Of a stretch of 64,000 nt of DNA, positions 34,101 to 41,713 are shown in pieces (position 1 is the first letter of the stretch; every line of letters begins with the position of its first letter). Location of the stretch: positions 544,829 through 608,828 of the forward strand of contig NZ_JAAMPJ010000001.1 of NCBI RefSeq assembly GCF_011067745.1, in the 5' to 3' direction. Source of the DNA: Lentzea alba (GTDB taxonomy: Bacteria > Actinomycetota > Actinomycetes > Mycobacteriales > Pseudonocardiaceae). The notes beneath the pieces were generated by a model. The model did no database searches. It was not told the DNA's origin and saw nothing but the letters and a program-made list of their open reading frames with translations. Position numbers and translations under genes: made by a program.

Positions 34101-34384
34101 CACGCGCGAAGGCCGCCACCGTGACGTTCACGGACGGCACGACGGCCCAGGTCGAGATCGGCTTCAGCGACTGGACGCTAGGCGGCGGCGGGGCGACCCC
34201 GAGCTACGGCAACGTGATCATCGCGAACACGCCGTACCGCAACCAGTCGGGCGGCGGCAACGAAAAGGTCGCCACGCACATCTTCGCGACGAAGACGTAC
34301 GTGGCCCCGGAAGGCAAGACGCTGGCTTCCGTGGTGCTGCCGGACGATGTGAACATGCACATTTTCGCTGTGGCAGTCGGCTAG
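31127..34384 (+). CDS. secreted GH92 alpha-mannosidase with C-terminal accessory domain
   Basis: 1085 residues with a signal peptide ending near PASAQPQ. The GH92 catalytic region begins VNPFIGTTNLGNTFPGAVVP, with SLTHMSGTGCAGGSGDIPI, TALYHSLLHPNLF, GTFSGWDIYRSQLQL and the acidic GIPGNDDLGAMSSWFVFTS near residues 680-700. GH92 enzymes are calcium-dependent inverting exo-alpha-mannosidases. After about residue 800 come an Ig-like segment and a beta-sandwich with NNVGASADADGEGDFDGGGY, as often found at the end of actinomycete GH92 proteins. It probably trims mannans or mannoproteins outside the cell. No transporter is next to it. A hairpin terminator follows the stop. Confidence 0.93.
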   Translation: MQRRVLTTAAVAVAMTFGVVPASAQPQIQVVPDPAAHVNPFIGTTNLGNTFPGAVVPFGMFSFSPEASRGNTLRAAAPGGYRYDATKIRGFSLTHMSGTGCAGGSGDIPIFPHVGTVTTSPTTDATDAVYASEFAHADEVAKPGRYDVTLKSGAKAELSATERTGAARFSFPADKPATVLINTSKSQVGSSAAQTVVDKDKRTITGSVTSGNFCGYINQVGRRSYYTLHFVAEFDQDFTEVGTYQDNVVTPGSVTSQGGTTYGTNGWPVLGKGSGAYLGFAPGSQVGVKVGISYVSLDNARANLKAENKGQSIEDMRDNAYIAWQKQLKRIEVGGGSDDERTKFYTALYHSLLHPNLFSDVNGEYAGFDGKTHKIDKRRQKAQYGTFSGWDIYRSQLQLVTLLEPQIGSDIAQSLLNQADQNNGVWDRWTHNGGGTHVMNGDPAPIALAAISAFGGDRYDIKSSLRSLVKAATVPTALDLSKDGWAVMSVGQRPSLDKYLKHKYMPSVSNAWGGAAETLEISAADFAISQLAARTGDKSIQRTFAERAQWWQNNFDPVADRTGGYIRNRNADGTWVKDFTPDTGNGFVEGSSAQYTWMVTHNVAGLVESLGGRERATKRLDDFFHNADGSWALTGRGGAKSELDNEPSVNVPWLYNYTGQPAKTQETLRETISSLWKNAPGGIPGNDDLGAMSSWFVFTSMGIYPQVPSRAELVLSSPLFTSVKINRGGGKDITINAPQANTATKYVQSLKVNGRATTKTWLPESFVERGGKLDFVLGKAPSSWGTGAADAPPSFRDGEQPIRHDQPYYLTVEPRQLVVEPGKSVTAKVDAVKLYDGDPKATYTITGPEALKFTPTTGAVPAEFTVSAEAGTAQGFYDFTVTVTVEGAPKPVVLPQTVKVAPAGSMLAAVNNVGASADADGEGDFDGGGYSYSREALATAGLPPGGTGTVDGLTFTWPSSPPGRPDNATAAKQTLALSGTRLAFVGSAANGARAKAATVTFTDGTTAQVEIGFSDWTLGGGGATPSYGNVIIANTPYRNQSGGGNEKVATHIFATKTYVAPEGKTLASVVLPDDVNMHIFAVAVG

Positions 34385-34394
34385 TTCGTCAATC

Positions 34395-34434
34395 GTGGGT
34401 GGTTCTCGTCGTGCTGGCGACGGGAACCACCCAC
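34395..34434 (+). terminator. terminator after the GH92 gene
   Basis: GTGGGTGGTTC (34395-34405) pairs exactly with GAACCACCCAC (34424-34434), with additional pairing CGTC/GACG inside the loop. It begins 10 bp after the stop codon and is followed by TCTTGT. It isolates the next gene, a LuxR regulator. Confidence 0.82.
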
Positions 34435-34486
34435 GTCCTATCTTGTGAGTGAGCCCAGAGCGCCGCCGCTGTGAGCGTGAGGCGCC

Positions 34487-35209
34487 ATGCCCAACTGCGT
34501 GCGGTCGACGAGGATCGCAGTGCACTCGTGGGAACGGCTGACCGCGGACGCCGTCGCGACCTGGCTGGACGCCCTGCCCGGCTGGCTCGTCGTGGGCACC
34601 GCCAGCACGCTCGAAGACCTGTTGCTGCTGTGTCGTTTGCGCCCGCCGGACGTCGTGGTGGGGCAGCTGGAACCGGCCTTCGTACCGGGTTTTCCACTCG
34701 TCGTCCTCAGCCCGACCTGCGGCCTCGCCTCGCTGCGGGCTTCGCTGGAACAAGTGCCGCTGGTTTCGCTGCGCCGGGTCGCTCCGGGCGCGCTGACCGA
34801 CCGTGAGATGGAAGTCCTGGCGTATGTCTGCTCCGGACAGTCGGCCGTCTCGGTCGCGTCCGCCCTGCAGCTCTCGCCGCACACCGTGGTCAACTACAAG
34901 CGGCGGATCTTCGCGAAGCTCGGCGTCCAGAGCCGGGTGCAGGCGGCCGCACTGGTCGCCCGGCTCGGACTGGTCCGGACTCCCTGCCGTGGGGCTGTGT
35001 TGCACGACGACGTTCCGTCACTGACTCACCGGGAGCACGACATCCTGGCGTCGATCGCCCGGGGCGACTCGGTGCGGCAGACCGCGCACGCACTCGGCAT
35101 CGCGGTGAAGACCGTCGAGTCGGAACAGCGGCAGCTGTTCTTCAAGCTCCGGGTGCACAACCGGGCCCAGGCGCTTTCGGAAGCACAGCGGCTCGGGTTG
35201 CTAACGTAA
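34487..35209 (+). CDS. LuxR-type regulator with two tandem HTH domains
   Basis: 240 residues. Residues 1-95 look like a worn receiver-like fold (RIAVHSWERLTADAVATWL, PDVVVGQLEP, FPLVVLSP) lacking the usual phospho-acceptor acidic pocket. Residues about 100-160 are a GerE/LuxR HTH (ALTDREMEVLAYVCSGQSAV, LQLSPHTVVNYKRRIFAKLG) and residues about 178-238 a second complete one (SLTHREHDILASIARGDSVR, LGIAVKTVESEQRQLFFKLR). One HTH per chain is normal; two in tandem suggest a protein binding DNA as a built-in dimer or two sites. It is 26 bp upstream of a beta-helix membrane protein in the same direction, a likely target or partner. Confidence 0.88.
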   Translation: MPNCVRSTRIAVHSWERLTADAVATWLDALPGWLVVGTASTLEDLLLLCRLRPPDVVVGQLEPAFVPGFPLVVLSPTCGLASLRASLEQVPLVSLRRVAPGALTDREMEVLAYVCSGQSAVSVASALQLSPHTVVNYKRRIFAKLGVQSRVQAAALVARLGLVRTPCRGAVLHDDVPSLTHREHDILASIARGDSVRQTAHALGIAVKTVESEQRQLFFKLRVHNRAQALSEAQRLGLLT

Positions 35210-35235
35210 CGCCCTCACCTGGGGATTTCCCGGTT

Positions 35236-37245
35236 GTGACCGAGTTCGAGAAGCGGCTGGTCGAGGCAGCCCAGCGCGGCGAGCTGCTGGTATGCCCGAA
35301 GTCGGCTCCGGCGGTGCGCGCCGAGCTGATCAGGGAGCTGCTGCTCGGCCGGCACGGGGAGCTGGACCCGCGCGGCGTGCAGATCAAGGACGCACGGATC
35401 AAAGGCACGCTCGACCTCGACAACGTGACCGCCCCCGTCGGCCTTTATCTGACCGGCTGCACCATCGACGAACCGATCGACGCCCGCGACGCGCGGCTGC
35501 GGGATCTGGTGCTCAGGGGCGGCCGGTGCGCCGGGCTTCAGGCCGACGGCGTCCACATCGACAGAGATCTCCACCTGGAGGATGGCCTGCAGGTCGACGG
35601 CGATCAGCAGGACGCACTGATCAGCCTGATCGGCAGCCACATCGTCGGAGACCTGTCGCTGGGGAAGGTCGCGCTCACCAACTCAGCCGGCCCCGCCATC
35701 GACGCCAACCGGGCCCGCATCGGCGGCTGCGTCTTCGCCCGGAGCCTGGTCCGGATCACCGGAAACGACAGATCAGGCGCGTTCGTCCTGCTCAGCGCCC
35801 ACATCGCCGGAAGCCTTCAGTTGGACGAGGACGTGACGATCACGAACCTCAAGGGGCCCGCTCTGGACGCCGACGACATCCGCGTCCAGGGTTCGGTGTT
35901 GCTGACGAACGGCTTCCGCGCCATCGGACACGGCCGAACCGGCGCGGTCTCTCTCGAGAACGCCAACGTGGTCCTGAACGTCACGCTGGAAGACGCGGAG
36001 ATCACCAACGACACCGGTCCCTGCCTCGACGCCACGAACGCTCGTGTCGGCGGTGACGTGCTGCTGGCGGACGGCGTACGACTCACCGCGAGCGGGCCGA
36101 CCGGCGCGATCGTCCTGGCCGGCGGTCACATCGGCGGAATCGTCACGGTGCAGGACACGGTCGTCACCAACGACCTCGGCGCGGCGTTGAACGCGAACGG
36201 CGTCGACATCAACGGCAGCCTCTTCCTGCACAAGGGAACCCAGCTGACCGGGCGCCGGCCCGGCGGCACGGTCGACCTGATCAGCGGCCACCTCGCGGGA
36301 GACCTCGACATCGCGAACGCGGTCATCACCAACTCGCTGGGTCCGGCGGTGTCCGCCGACCAGGTCCACATCGACGGGCGCCTGTTCCTCATGGGACAGA
36401 CCTCGCTGTCCGGTGCCGGCGGGCATGGCGCGGTGACCTTGCACGGGGCGCGCGTCGACGGCCAGTTCCACAGCGAAGGCCGGATCTCGATCAAGGTGCA
36501 GGGCGGGCTCGGTCCGGTGCTGAACCTCCAGGAACTGGTGGTCGGGACCACCGTGACGCTGCCACCCGCCCTGTTGTGCCACCGCCGCGGGAGCGACTGG
36601 ACGTGCGCGCACCGGAGCTGGGTGCGGCTGGACGGGCTCTCCTACGTCTCGCTCGGCGAGGGGTGGGACTGGCAGCAGTGGCTGCACCTGATCCGCCGCC
36701 ACACCCCCGCGTACCACGCGTCGGCCTACCAGCGTCTCGCCGCCGTCGAACGGGCCGCCGGGCACGACGGCACGGTGCGCCGGATCCTCATGGCGCAGCA
36801 GACCGATCTCCGGCGCCGCAACCCGGAGGCCCTGGGCGGTCCCCTGACCCAGTGGTTCCACTGGTTGTGGGGCGTGCTGGCCGGGTACGGCTACCGCGCT
36901 CGGCGGACCGCCGCGGCACTGTTGCTGGTCCTGGCGATGGCGGGACTCCTCGGCTGGTCAGCCGGCCAGGTCGAGACCCGCCCCGGACATCTCGCCGCCG
37001 AGCGCGTGGCCAGCGCGACCGCCGCGGTCGGAGTTCCTTGCTCCACAGTGGAACTCGTGGGTCTCGGGCTCGATCGCGGGTTGCCGCTGGGGATGACCGG
37101 AATGCGAACGCGGTGCGATCTGGACACCGCGGCGCGCGCGGGGCAGGCGTTCACGGCGGCGATCTGGCTGGTGCAGCTGGCCGTGTGGGGGCTGGCGACG
37201 CTGGCGCTGGCCGGGTACACGAACCTGGTGCGCAAACCCGGCTGA
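35236..37245 (+). CDS. beta-helix repeat protein with C-terminal membrane anchor
   Basis: 669 residues from GTG 35236. After a helical start (FEKRLVEAAQRGELLVCP) residues about 45-460 form a repeat domain. The best units are 54-55 residues long with the frame GPA[IL]DA..[RI]GG.VL, then ..TGA..L..A.I.G.L.L, then ..ITN; four to five units are clear, and the alternating hydrophobic pattern predicts a parallel beta-helix. Then a Trp-rich linker (WVRLDGLSYVSLGEGWDWQQ, QQTDLRRRNPE) leads to two or three membrane helices (AALLLVLAMAGLLGWSAG and AIWLVQLAVWGLATLALAGY). With no signal peptide, the helix should be cytoplasmic. Function is unknown. Confidence 0.8.
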   Translation: MTEFEKRLVEAAQRGELLVCPKSAPAVRAELIRELLLGRHGELDPRGVQIKDARIKGTLDLDNVTAPVGLYLTGCTIDEPIDARDARLRDLVLRGGRCAGLQADGVHIDRDLHLEDGLQVDGDQQDALISLIGSHIVGDLSLGKVALTNSAGPAIDANRARIGGCVFARSLVRITGNDRSGAFVLLSAHIAGSLQLDEDVTITNLKGPALDADDIRVQGSVLLTNGFRAIGHGRTGAVSLENANVVLNVTLEDAEITNDTGPCLDATNARVGGDVLLADGVRLTASGPTGAIVLAGGHIGGIVTVQDTVVTNDLGAALNANGVDINGSLFLHKGTQLTGRRPGGTVDLISGHLAGDLDIANAVITNSLGPAVSADQVHIDGRLFLMGQTSLSGAGGHGAVTLHGARVDGQFHSEGRISIKVQGGLGPVLNLQELVVGTTVTLPPALLCHRRGSDWTCAHRSWVRLDGLSYVSLGEGWDWQQWLHLIRRHTPAYHASAYQRLAAVERAAGHDGTVRRILMAQQTDLRRRNPEALGGPLTQWFHWLWGVLAGYGYRARRTAAALLLVLAMAGLLGWSAGQVETRPGHLAAERVASATAAVGVPCSTVELVGLGLDRGLPLGMTGMRTRCDLDTAARAGQAFTAAIWLVQLAVWGLATLALAGYTNLVRKPG

Positions 37246-37332
37246 GGTGGAAATCGGCGTAAGGGATTGGCGTCCCCTGCATGGTTCTTCGTCCGTGCGG
37301 CGGCGAGTGATCTTGCAGAACACTGCGCTGAC

Positions 37333-38850
37333 ATGGGCAATCTCACCAGACGTGGATTTCTGGGAGGCGTCGCGGGCGCCAGCGCCGTCACGCTGGCTCC
37401 CTCCCCTGCCGCCGCGCGGGTGGCCGCTGTCGACGCCGCGGCCACCTCGCCCCGGTTCTTCGGACGGATGTTCCCCGGGCTGCCGCCGTTCGCCGAGAAC
37501 ACGCCGCGCGTGCAGGACGCGTTGCGTGCGATGGGCGCGCCGGGCGGGCCGCTGGACGCCGAGGATCCGTTGCACGAAGGGCCGATTCGACTCATCACCA
37601 ACCCGGAGCTGAGTCCGGGCAACCTCGACAACCCCTTCAACACCGCGGGAACGACGTTCCTCGGGCAGTTCGTCGATCACGACCTCACCTTCGACCTCCA
37701 CTCGCGGCTCGCGGTGCCGGCCGTGCCCGAGCAGAGTCCGAACACGCGCAATCCCACGCTGTCACTGGATTCCGTGTACGGCGGCGGCCCTGTCCTGTCG
37801 CCGCAGCTGTACGACTCCGGCGACCGGGCCAAGTTCCGGGTGGAGAACGGCGGGCTGTTCGAGGACCTGCCCCGGCGCGCCGACGGCGTGGCGATCATCG
37901 GGGACCCGCGCAACGACGAGAACCTGATGATCGCCGGGCTGCACGCGGCGTTCCTGTTGTTCCACAACCGGGTCGTGGACCGGCTGCGCGCCGCGGGTGT
38001 GCCCGGCGACCGGGTTTTCGCTGACGCGCAGAGAACCGTGGTGTGGCACTACCAGTGGATCGTGGTGCACGAGTTCCTGCCGCAGATCATCGGTTTCGGT
38101 CTCACGCAGGACGTCCTCGCGCACGGGCGGCGTTTCTACCGGCCGGCGCAGGGCCAGCACTACATGCCGGTGGAGTTCCAGGGCGCGTGCTACCGGTTCG
38201 GGCACAGCCAGGTGCGGCCGTCGTACCGCGCGAACCTGAAGGGGGACAACGGTCAGCCGTTCTTCGGTTTCGTCTTCGACCCGGCGGCAGAGGGGCAGAG
38301 CGATCCGGTGGACCTGCGCGGCGGGCGTCGGGCGCGCCGGAGGTTCATCGGGTGGCAGACGTTCTTCGACTTCGGCGACGGCCAGGTGCGGCCCAACAAG
38401 CGGATCGACACGCACATCTCGACGCCGCTGTTCCGCTTGCCGCTCGGGGCGATCGCGGACGGTTCGCCGCCGGTAGCGCTGCCGCAGCGCAACCTTCTCC
38501 GTCACCTCACGTGGTCGTTGCCGTCCGGGCAGGCGGTTGCGCGGGCCATGGGCATTCCGGTGCTGGACTCGGTGCCGGAGCTGCGGGAGTTCGGCTTCGA
38601 CCGCTCGACGCCGCTCTGGTACTACACGCTGCGCGAAGCCGAGACGCTCGGTGACGGCATCTCGCTCGCGGGCGCCGGCGCCCGGCTGGTCGGCGAGGTC
38701 TTCATCGGCCTGCTGCAGCTCGATCCCGAGTCCTACCTGACGCAGCAACCTGGCTGGAAGCCTGTTCTGCCGTCACGTGTCGCCGGCCAGTTCGGGATGG
38801 TCGACCTGCTCCGGTTCGCCCGCGTCGATCCGTCGAGCCGCGGTCAATAG
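37333..38850 (+). CDS. TAT-exported animal-type heme peroxidase
   Basis: 505 residues. ATG 37333 gives a twin-arginine signal MGNLTRRGFLGGVAG ending near AAAR. The heme peroxidase fold of the animal (myeloperoxidase/cyclooxygenase) superfamily is shown by FLGQFVDHDLTFDLH with the distal His, a long helix NDENLMIAGLHAAFLLFHNR, and CYRFGHSQVRPSY with the proximal His. Such bacterial enzymes (peroxicins and relatives) oxidise halides or phenolics outside the membrane. Folding with heme before export fits the TAT route. It follows the beta-helix protein by 87 bp and ends 6 bp before the nucleotidyltransferase gene. Confidence 0.92.
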   Translation: MGNLTRRGFLGGVAGASAVTLAPSPAAARVAAVDAAATSPRFFGRMFPGLPPFAENTPRVQDALRAMGAPGGPLDAEDPLHEGPIRLITNPELSPGNLDNPFNTAGTTFLGQFVDHDLTFDLHSRLAVPAVPEQSPNTRNPTLSLDSVYGGGPVLSPQLYDSGDRAKFRVENGGLFEDLPRRADGVAIIGDPRNDENLMIAGLHAAFLLFHNRVVDRLRAAGVPGDRVFADAQRTVVWHYQWIVVHEFLPQIIGFGLTQDVLAHGRRFYRPAQGQHYMPVEFQGACYRFGHSQVRPSYRANLKGDNGQPFFGFVFDPAAEGQSDPVDLRGGRRARRRFIGWQTFFDFGDGQVRPNKRIDTHISTPLFRLPLGAIADGSPPVALPQRNLLRHLTWSLPSGQAVARAMGIPVLDSVPELREFGFDRSTPLWYYTLREAETLGDGISLAGAGARLVGEVFIGLLQLDPESYLTQQPGWKPVLPSRVAGQFGMVDLLRFARVDPSSRGQ

Positions 38851-38856
38851 TGTTGG

Positions 38857-39585
38857 GTGGTGTTCACCGTTTCCGAACGAGACCAGCTGCGTCGCGACCT
38901 GGTCGACGCCGCCGACACCGACCCCCGCGTGATCGGGGCGGCGTTGACCGGATCCGCCGCCGTGGGCAAGGAAGACCGCTGGTCCGACATCGACCTCGCG
39001 CTGTCGATCGACGGCGACCTCGACGCGGTGGTGGCCGACTGGACCGCACTGATGTACACGTGCGGTGCGGTCGGCCACCTCGACGTGCGGCGCGGGGCGG
39101 TCCTGTTCCGCGTGTTCCTGCTGAGCTCGACGCTGCAGGTCGACATCGCGTTCTGGCCCTCGTCCGAGTTCGGCGCGACCGGGCCGACGTTCCGGCTGCT
39201 GTTCGGCGAGGCGAACACGCTGCCGCAGTCCGGCCAGCCCGACCGCGCCGAGCTCATCGGGCTCGCCTGGTTGTACGGGCTGCACGCGCGGTCGTCCATC
39301 GCACGTGGGCGGGTGTGGCAGGCGCTCTACATGGTGAACGGCATGCGCGACCAGGTGATGGCGCTCCGGTGCCTGCGCGAGGGGGTCAACGCGGTGCAGG
39401 GGCGAGGGCTCGACGACCTGGCCGATGCCGATGCCTTCGCCGGGACGCTCGTGCTGTCGACTCATCCTGATGAGCTGCGACGGGCGTTCCACGTGCTGAC
39501 CGGGTTGTTGCTCAACGAGATTGACGAACCGGCTCTGGCAGTGGCCGTGCAGGCGCTGTCTCCCGCAGCAGCAACGCGGCCGTGA
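38857..39585 (+). CDS. nucleotidyltransferase-domain protein
   Basis: 242 residues. The start contains the polymerase-beta-type motif ALTGSAAVGKEDRWSDIDLA, with the GS and the two metal-binding Asp, and a third acidic residue in LQVDIAFW. A helical C-terminal half follows (SSIARGRVWQALYMVNGMRD), as in aminoglycoside nucleotidyltransferase-like and MNT-type proteins. It may adenylylate a small molecule or an unknown partner; no HEPN toxin gene is adjacent. GTG 38857 or GTG 38860 can serve as start. The 3' end overlaps the convergent DUF4267 gene by 74 bp. Confidence 0.82.
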   Translation: MVFTVSERDQLRRDLVDAADTDPRVIGAALTGSAAVGKEDRWSDIDLALSIDGDLDAVVADWTALMYTCGAVGHLDVRRGAVLFRVFLLSSTLQVDIAFWPSSEFGATGPTFRLLFGEANTLPQSGQPDRAELIGLAWLYGLHARSSIARGRVWQALYMVNGMRDQVMALRCLREGVNAVQGRGLDDLADADAFAGTLVLSTHPDELRRAFHVLTGLLLNEIDEPALAVAVQALSPAAATRP

Positions 39586-39910
39586 ACAGCACCAGCACGG
39601 CCGCTGAGCCGTGCACCGCGAGCGCGTAACCGACTGTGCCGCCGTGGGTGATCACGGCCAGGCAGTCGCCGATCGGGATGATCGAGTCGGCGAGGACCAC
39701 CCAGCCCAGGGCTCGGCGTTGGTTCATGAGCAACAGGATCAGCGCTGTCAGGGCGTAGGCGAGGTCGCGCACGCCCTTCACGACGTAGTAGCCGTCGGGG
39801 TCGACGATGCCGAAGCCCGCGGCCGCGCCGTCGCCGTTGAGCAGGTAGTTCAGGCCGAAGCAGAAGCCCGCCAGCACGACGAGCCAACCCATGATCGTGG
39901 TCAAACGCAT
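39512..39910 (-). CDS. DUF4267 small membrane protein
   Basis: 132 residues with four membrane helices. Family marks are GWLVVLAGFCFGLNYLL, DGYYVVKGVRDLAYALTALI, RRALGWVVLADSIIPIGDCL and HGGTVGYALAVHGSAAVLVL, which fit DUF4267. ATG 39910 is separated from the nearest perfect palindrome of the TetR-type operator pair by 20 bp, so the divergent TetR regulator very likely represses this gene. Such proteins often sit beside TetR genes in actinomycetes; their transported or sensed compound is unknown. Confidence 0.85.
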   Translation of the reverse strand: MRLTTIMGWLVVLAGFCFGLNYLLNGDGAAAGFGIVDPDGYYVVKGVRDLAYALTALILLLMNQRRALGWVVLADSIIPIGDCLAVITHGGTVGYALAVHGSAAVLVLFTAALLLRETAPARPLPEPVRQSR

Positions 39911-39927
39911 GACAACCCCCACTTGAG

Positions 39928-39997
39928 AATCTAGCACTGCTAGCGACTAGAGCGACGCTAACACTAGAGGCGCTCGGATGTCTAGCAGTGCTAGATT
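39928..39997. promoter_or_regulatory. paired perfect-palindrome operators of the TetR regulator
   Basis: AATCTAGCACTGCTAG (39928-39943) and CTAGCAGTGCTAGATT (39982-39997) are exact inverse complements, and each holds its own 13-bp palindrome (CTAGCA-C-TGCTAG and CTAGCA-G-TGCTAG). Further CTAG half-sites stand between them (GACTAGAG, ACACTAGAG). The left site borders the DUF4267 gene and the right one ends 8 bp before the tetR start. Confidence 0.88.
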
Positions 39998-40004
39998 CAG
40001 CGGT

Positions 40005-40583
40005 GTGAGCATTCAGAACCGGCGTGAGCGCGAACGCGCGGAGCGGCATCAGCTGATCATCGACGCGGCTCGCGAGTTGGCCGAGCAGGAGGGCTGGGAC
40101 GCGGTCACCACGCGCCGGCTCGCGGAGAAGGTCGAGTACAGCCAGCCGGTGCTCTACAGCCACTTCAAGGGCAAGGACGCGATCGTGCGCGCGGTCGCGA
40201 TCGAAGGGTGCGGCGTACTGGCCAGGGAGTTGCGCAAAGCACGCTCGTCACAAGGGAAGTCACGGCTGCAAGCCGCGGCCGAGGCGTACTTGGAGTTCGC
40301 GGAGAAGAGGCCCGCGCTGTACGACGCGATGTTCGTGCAGCAGGTCGACATCCCGTGGGGCACGGACGAGGTGCCACAGGAGCTGCGGGACGCGTTCGGC
40401 GAGCTGGTGGCGGCGGTGGAACCCGTTGCGGGCGAACGGGATCTGGAGACGTTGACCGAGGTCTTCTGGAGCGCGTTGCACGGTATCGCCACGCTCACGC
40501 ACGGGAAGCGGCTGCGGCCCGATCACCACCAGGCCCGGATCGACCTGCTGGTCAGGTCCGTTCAGCTCGGCACAGCACCATGA
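40005..40583 (+). CDS. TetR family repressor (autoregulated)
   Basis: 192 residues from GTG 40005. The HTH is AARELAEQEGWDAVTTRRLA then EKVEYSQPVLYSHFKGKDAI, followed by a TetR_C-type helical domain (AYLEFAEKRPALYDAMFVQQ, DLETLTEVFWSALHGIATLT). The GTG start lies 8 bp past one of two exact inverse operator sites shared with the divergent DUF4267 gene, so self-repression and control of that gene are expected. The last 32 bp overlap the convergent methyltransferase gene. Confidence 0.92.
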   Translation: MSIQNRRERERAERHQLIIDAARELAEQEGWDAVTTRRLAEKVEYSQPVLYSHFKGKDAIVRAVAIEGCGVLARELRKARSSQGKSRLQAAAEAYLEFAEKRPALYDAMFVQQVDIPWGTDEVPQELRDAFGELVAAVEPVAGERDLETLTEVFWSALHGIATLTHGKRLRPDHHQARIDLLVRSVQLGTAP

Positions 40584-41712
40584 CCGGCTTGGCGCCGACC
40601 CGCGTCAGCACCACCGAGGCCTCGGCGGAACCGGAGAGCTTCAGCCGCTTGCGCAACGTGTTCGGGTCGACGTCGAGGCCACGCACCAGGATCTCCAGCC
40701 GGCCGATGCCACGCGTCCGGAGCAACGACTTGAGGGCCTTCTCCGTGTAGTGGCCGTGTTCGAGCACGCGGAACGCACGGATGCCCGGAGGAGGCACGGA
40801 TCCGCTCAGGTACGCGATGCGCTCGTCGAGCTGCCACAGGCCGTGCCGGGCCGCGTAGTGCCGCACCAGACCGGCACGCACGACGGCGCCGTCCGGGTCG
40901 ATGATCCACTCACCTGGGGCGGCAACAGGGCAGTCGTCGGGCTCGGCGTCGGTGATGGTCCACGACTCCGAACCGTGCAGCACCGAAGCGCGGCGCGTAA
41001 CCCCTGCGGTGGCGAGGCCTCGCGTCCACAGACAGGCTTCCCGCACCGCCCCGTCCAACGACACGACCTCGATCTCGTCCGCCCACGGCGCGACCGCGAA
41101 GTCGATGCCGGGAGCGCACTTCACCGCGAGGTCGACACCCGCGTAGACCGCGGACAGCTCGTCCAGCGGCGGTACGAAGTCCGCCGGGTTCCACTTGCGG
41201 CGACCGGCGGAGTCCCGGCGAGCGGGGTCCGCGGTGACGGCACCGGCCCGGGACACCGGCCGCAGAGCGTCAGCCCTGACGACGAGCCGGCCCGGAACGT
41301 TGTTGCGCGCCATGGCGAGCCGCACCGGATCGAGGTCCGAACCCACGCAGACCGAAGCGACCTCGCTCAACGCGAAGAGGTCCGCCCCGATCGAGCACGT
41401 CACGTCGTGGACGACCCGATCGGCGAACCGCGACGCGCGATGCCGGGCGACGGCGGAAGCGGTGGCCTGCTGCAAGGCGTCGTCGGTGAAGAGCCACGAC
41501 GCCGCTGAGTCCAGTTTGGACGAAGCACGACGGCGCAGCAGCACGGTTTCCACGACCGGGGCGAAGGACTCACCCAACAGCTTGCGCGCGACACCGACGT
41601 CCTGGAGGTGCGACGCGGCGGAGAAGGGCAACGCGTCCACCTCGGCCAGCGCCGCGATCCCCGCGGCGGAGCGCAGGAACTCCACGTCGGCAGAGGTGAA
41701 CGCGTAACCCAA
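40552..41712 (-). CDS. THUMP-like domain class I methyltransferase
   Basis: 386 residues. The N-terminus FTSADVEFLRSAAGIAALAE and helix EVDALPFSAASHLQDVGVAR precede a Rossmann methyltransferase core (VVHDVTCSIGADLFALSEVA, VGSDLDPVRLAMARNN, VTADPARRDSAGRRKW, where DPAR replaces the usual NPPY-type motif). The C-terminal domain (PDGAVVRAGLVRHYAARHGL, VLEHGHYTEKALKSLLRTRG) is the THUMP-like RNA-binding module. The family is often annotated as a nucleic-acid methyltransferase; the mycobacterial counterpart would be Rv3037c. Start is TTG 41712, one base after the upstream stop, because homology begins there and no ATG or GTG is near. Confidence 0.85.
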   Translation of the reverse strand: MGYAFTSADVEFLRSAAGIAALAEVDALPFSAASHLQDVGVARKLLGESFAPVVETVLLRRRASSKLDSAASWLFTDDALQQATASAVARHRASRFADRVVHDVTCSIGADLFALSEVASVCVGSDLDPVRLAMARNNVPGRLVVRADALRPVSRAGAVTADPARRDSAGRRKWNPADFVPPLDELSAVYAGVDLAVKCAPGIDFAVAPWADEIEVVSLDGAVREACLWTRGLATAGVTRRASVLHGSESWTITDAEPDDCPVAAPGEWIIDPDGAVVRAGLVRHYAARHGLWQLDERIAYLSGSVPPPGIRAFRVLEHGHYTEKALKSLLRTRGIGRLEILVRGLDVDPNTLRKRLKLSGSAEASVVLTRVGAKPVMVLCRAERT

Positions 41713-41713
41713 C

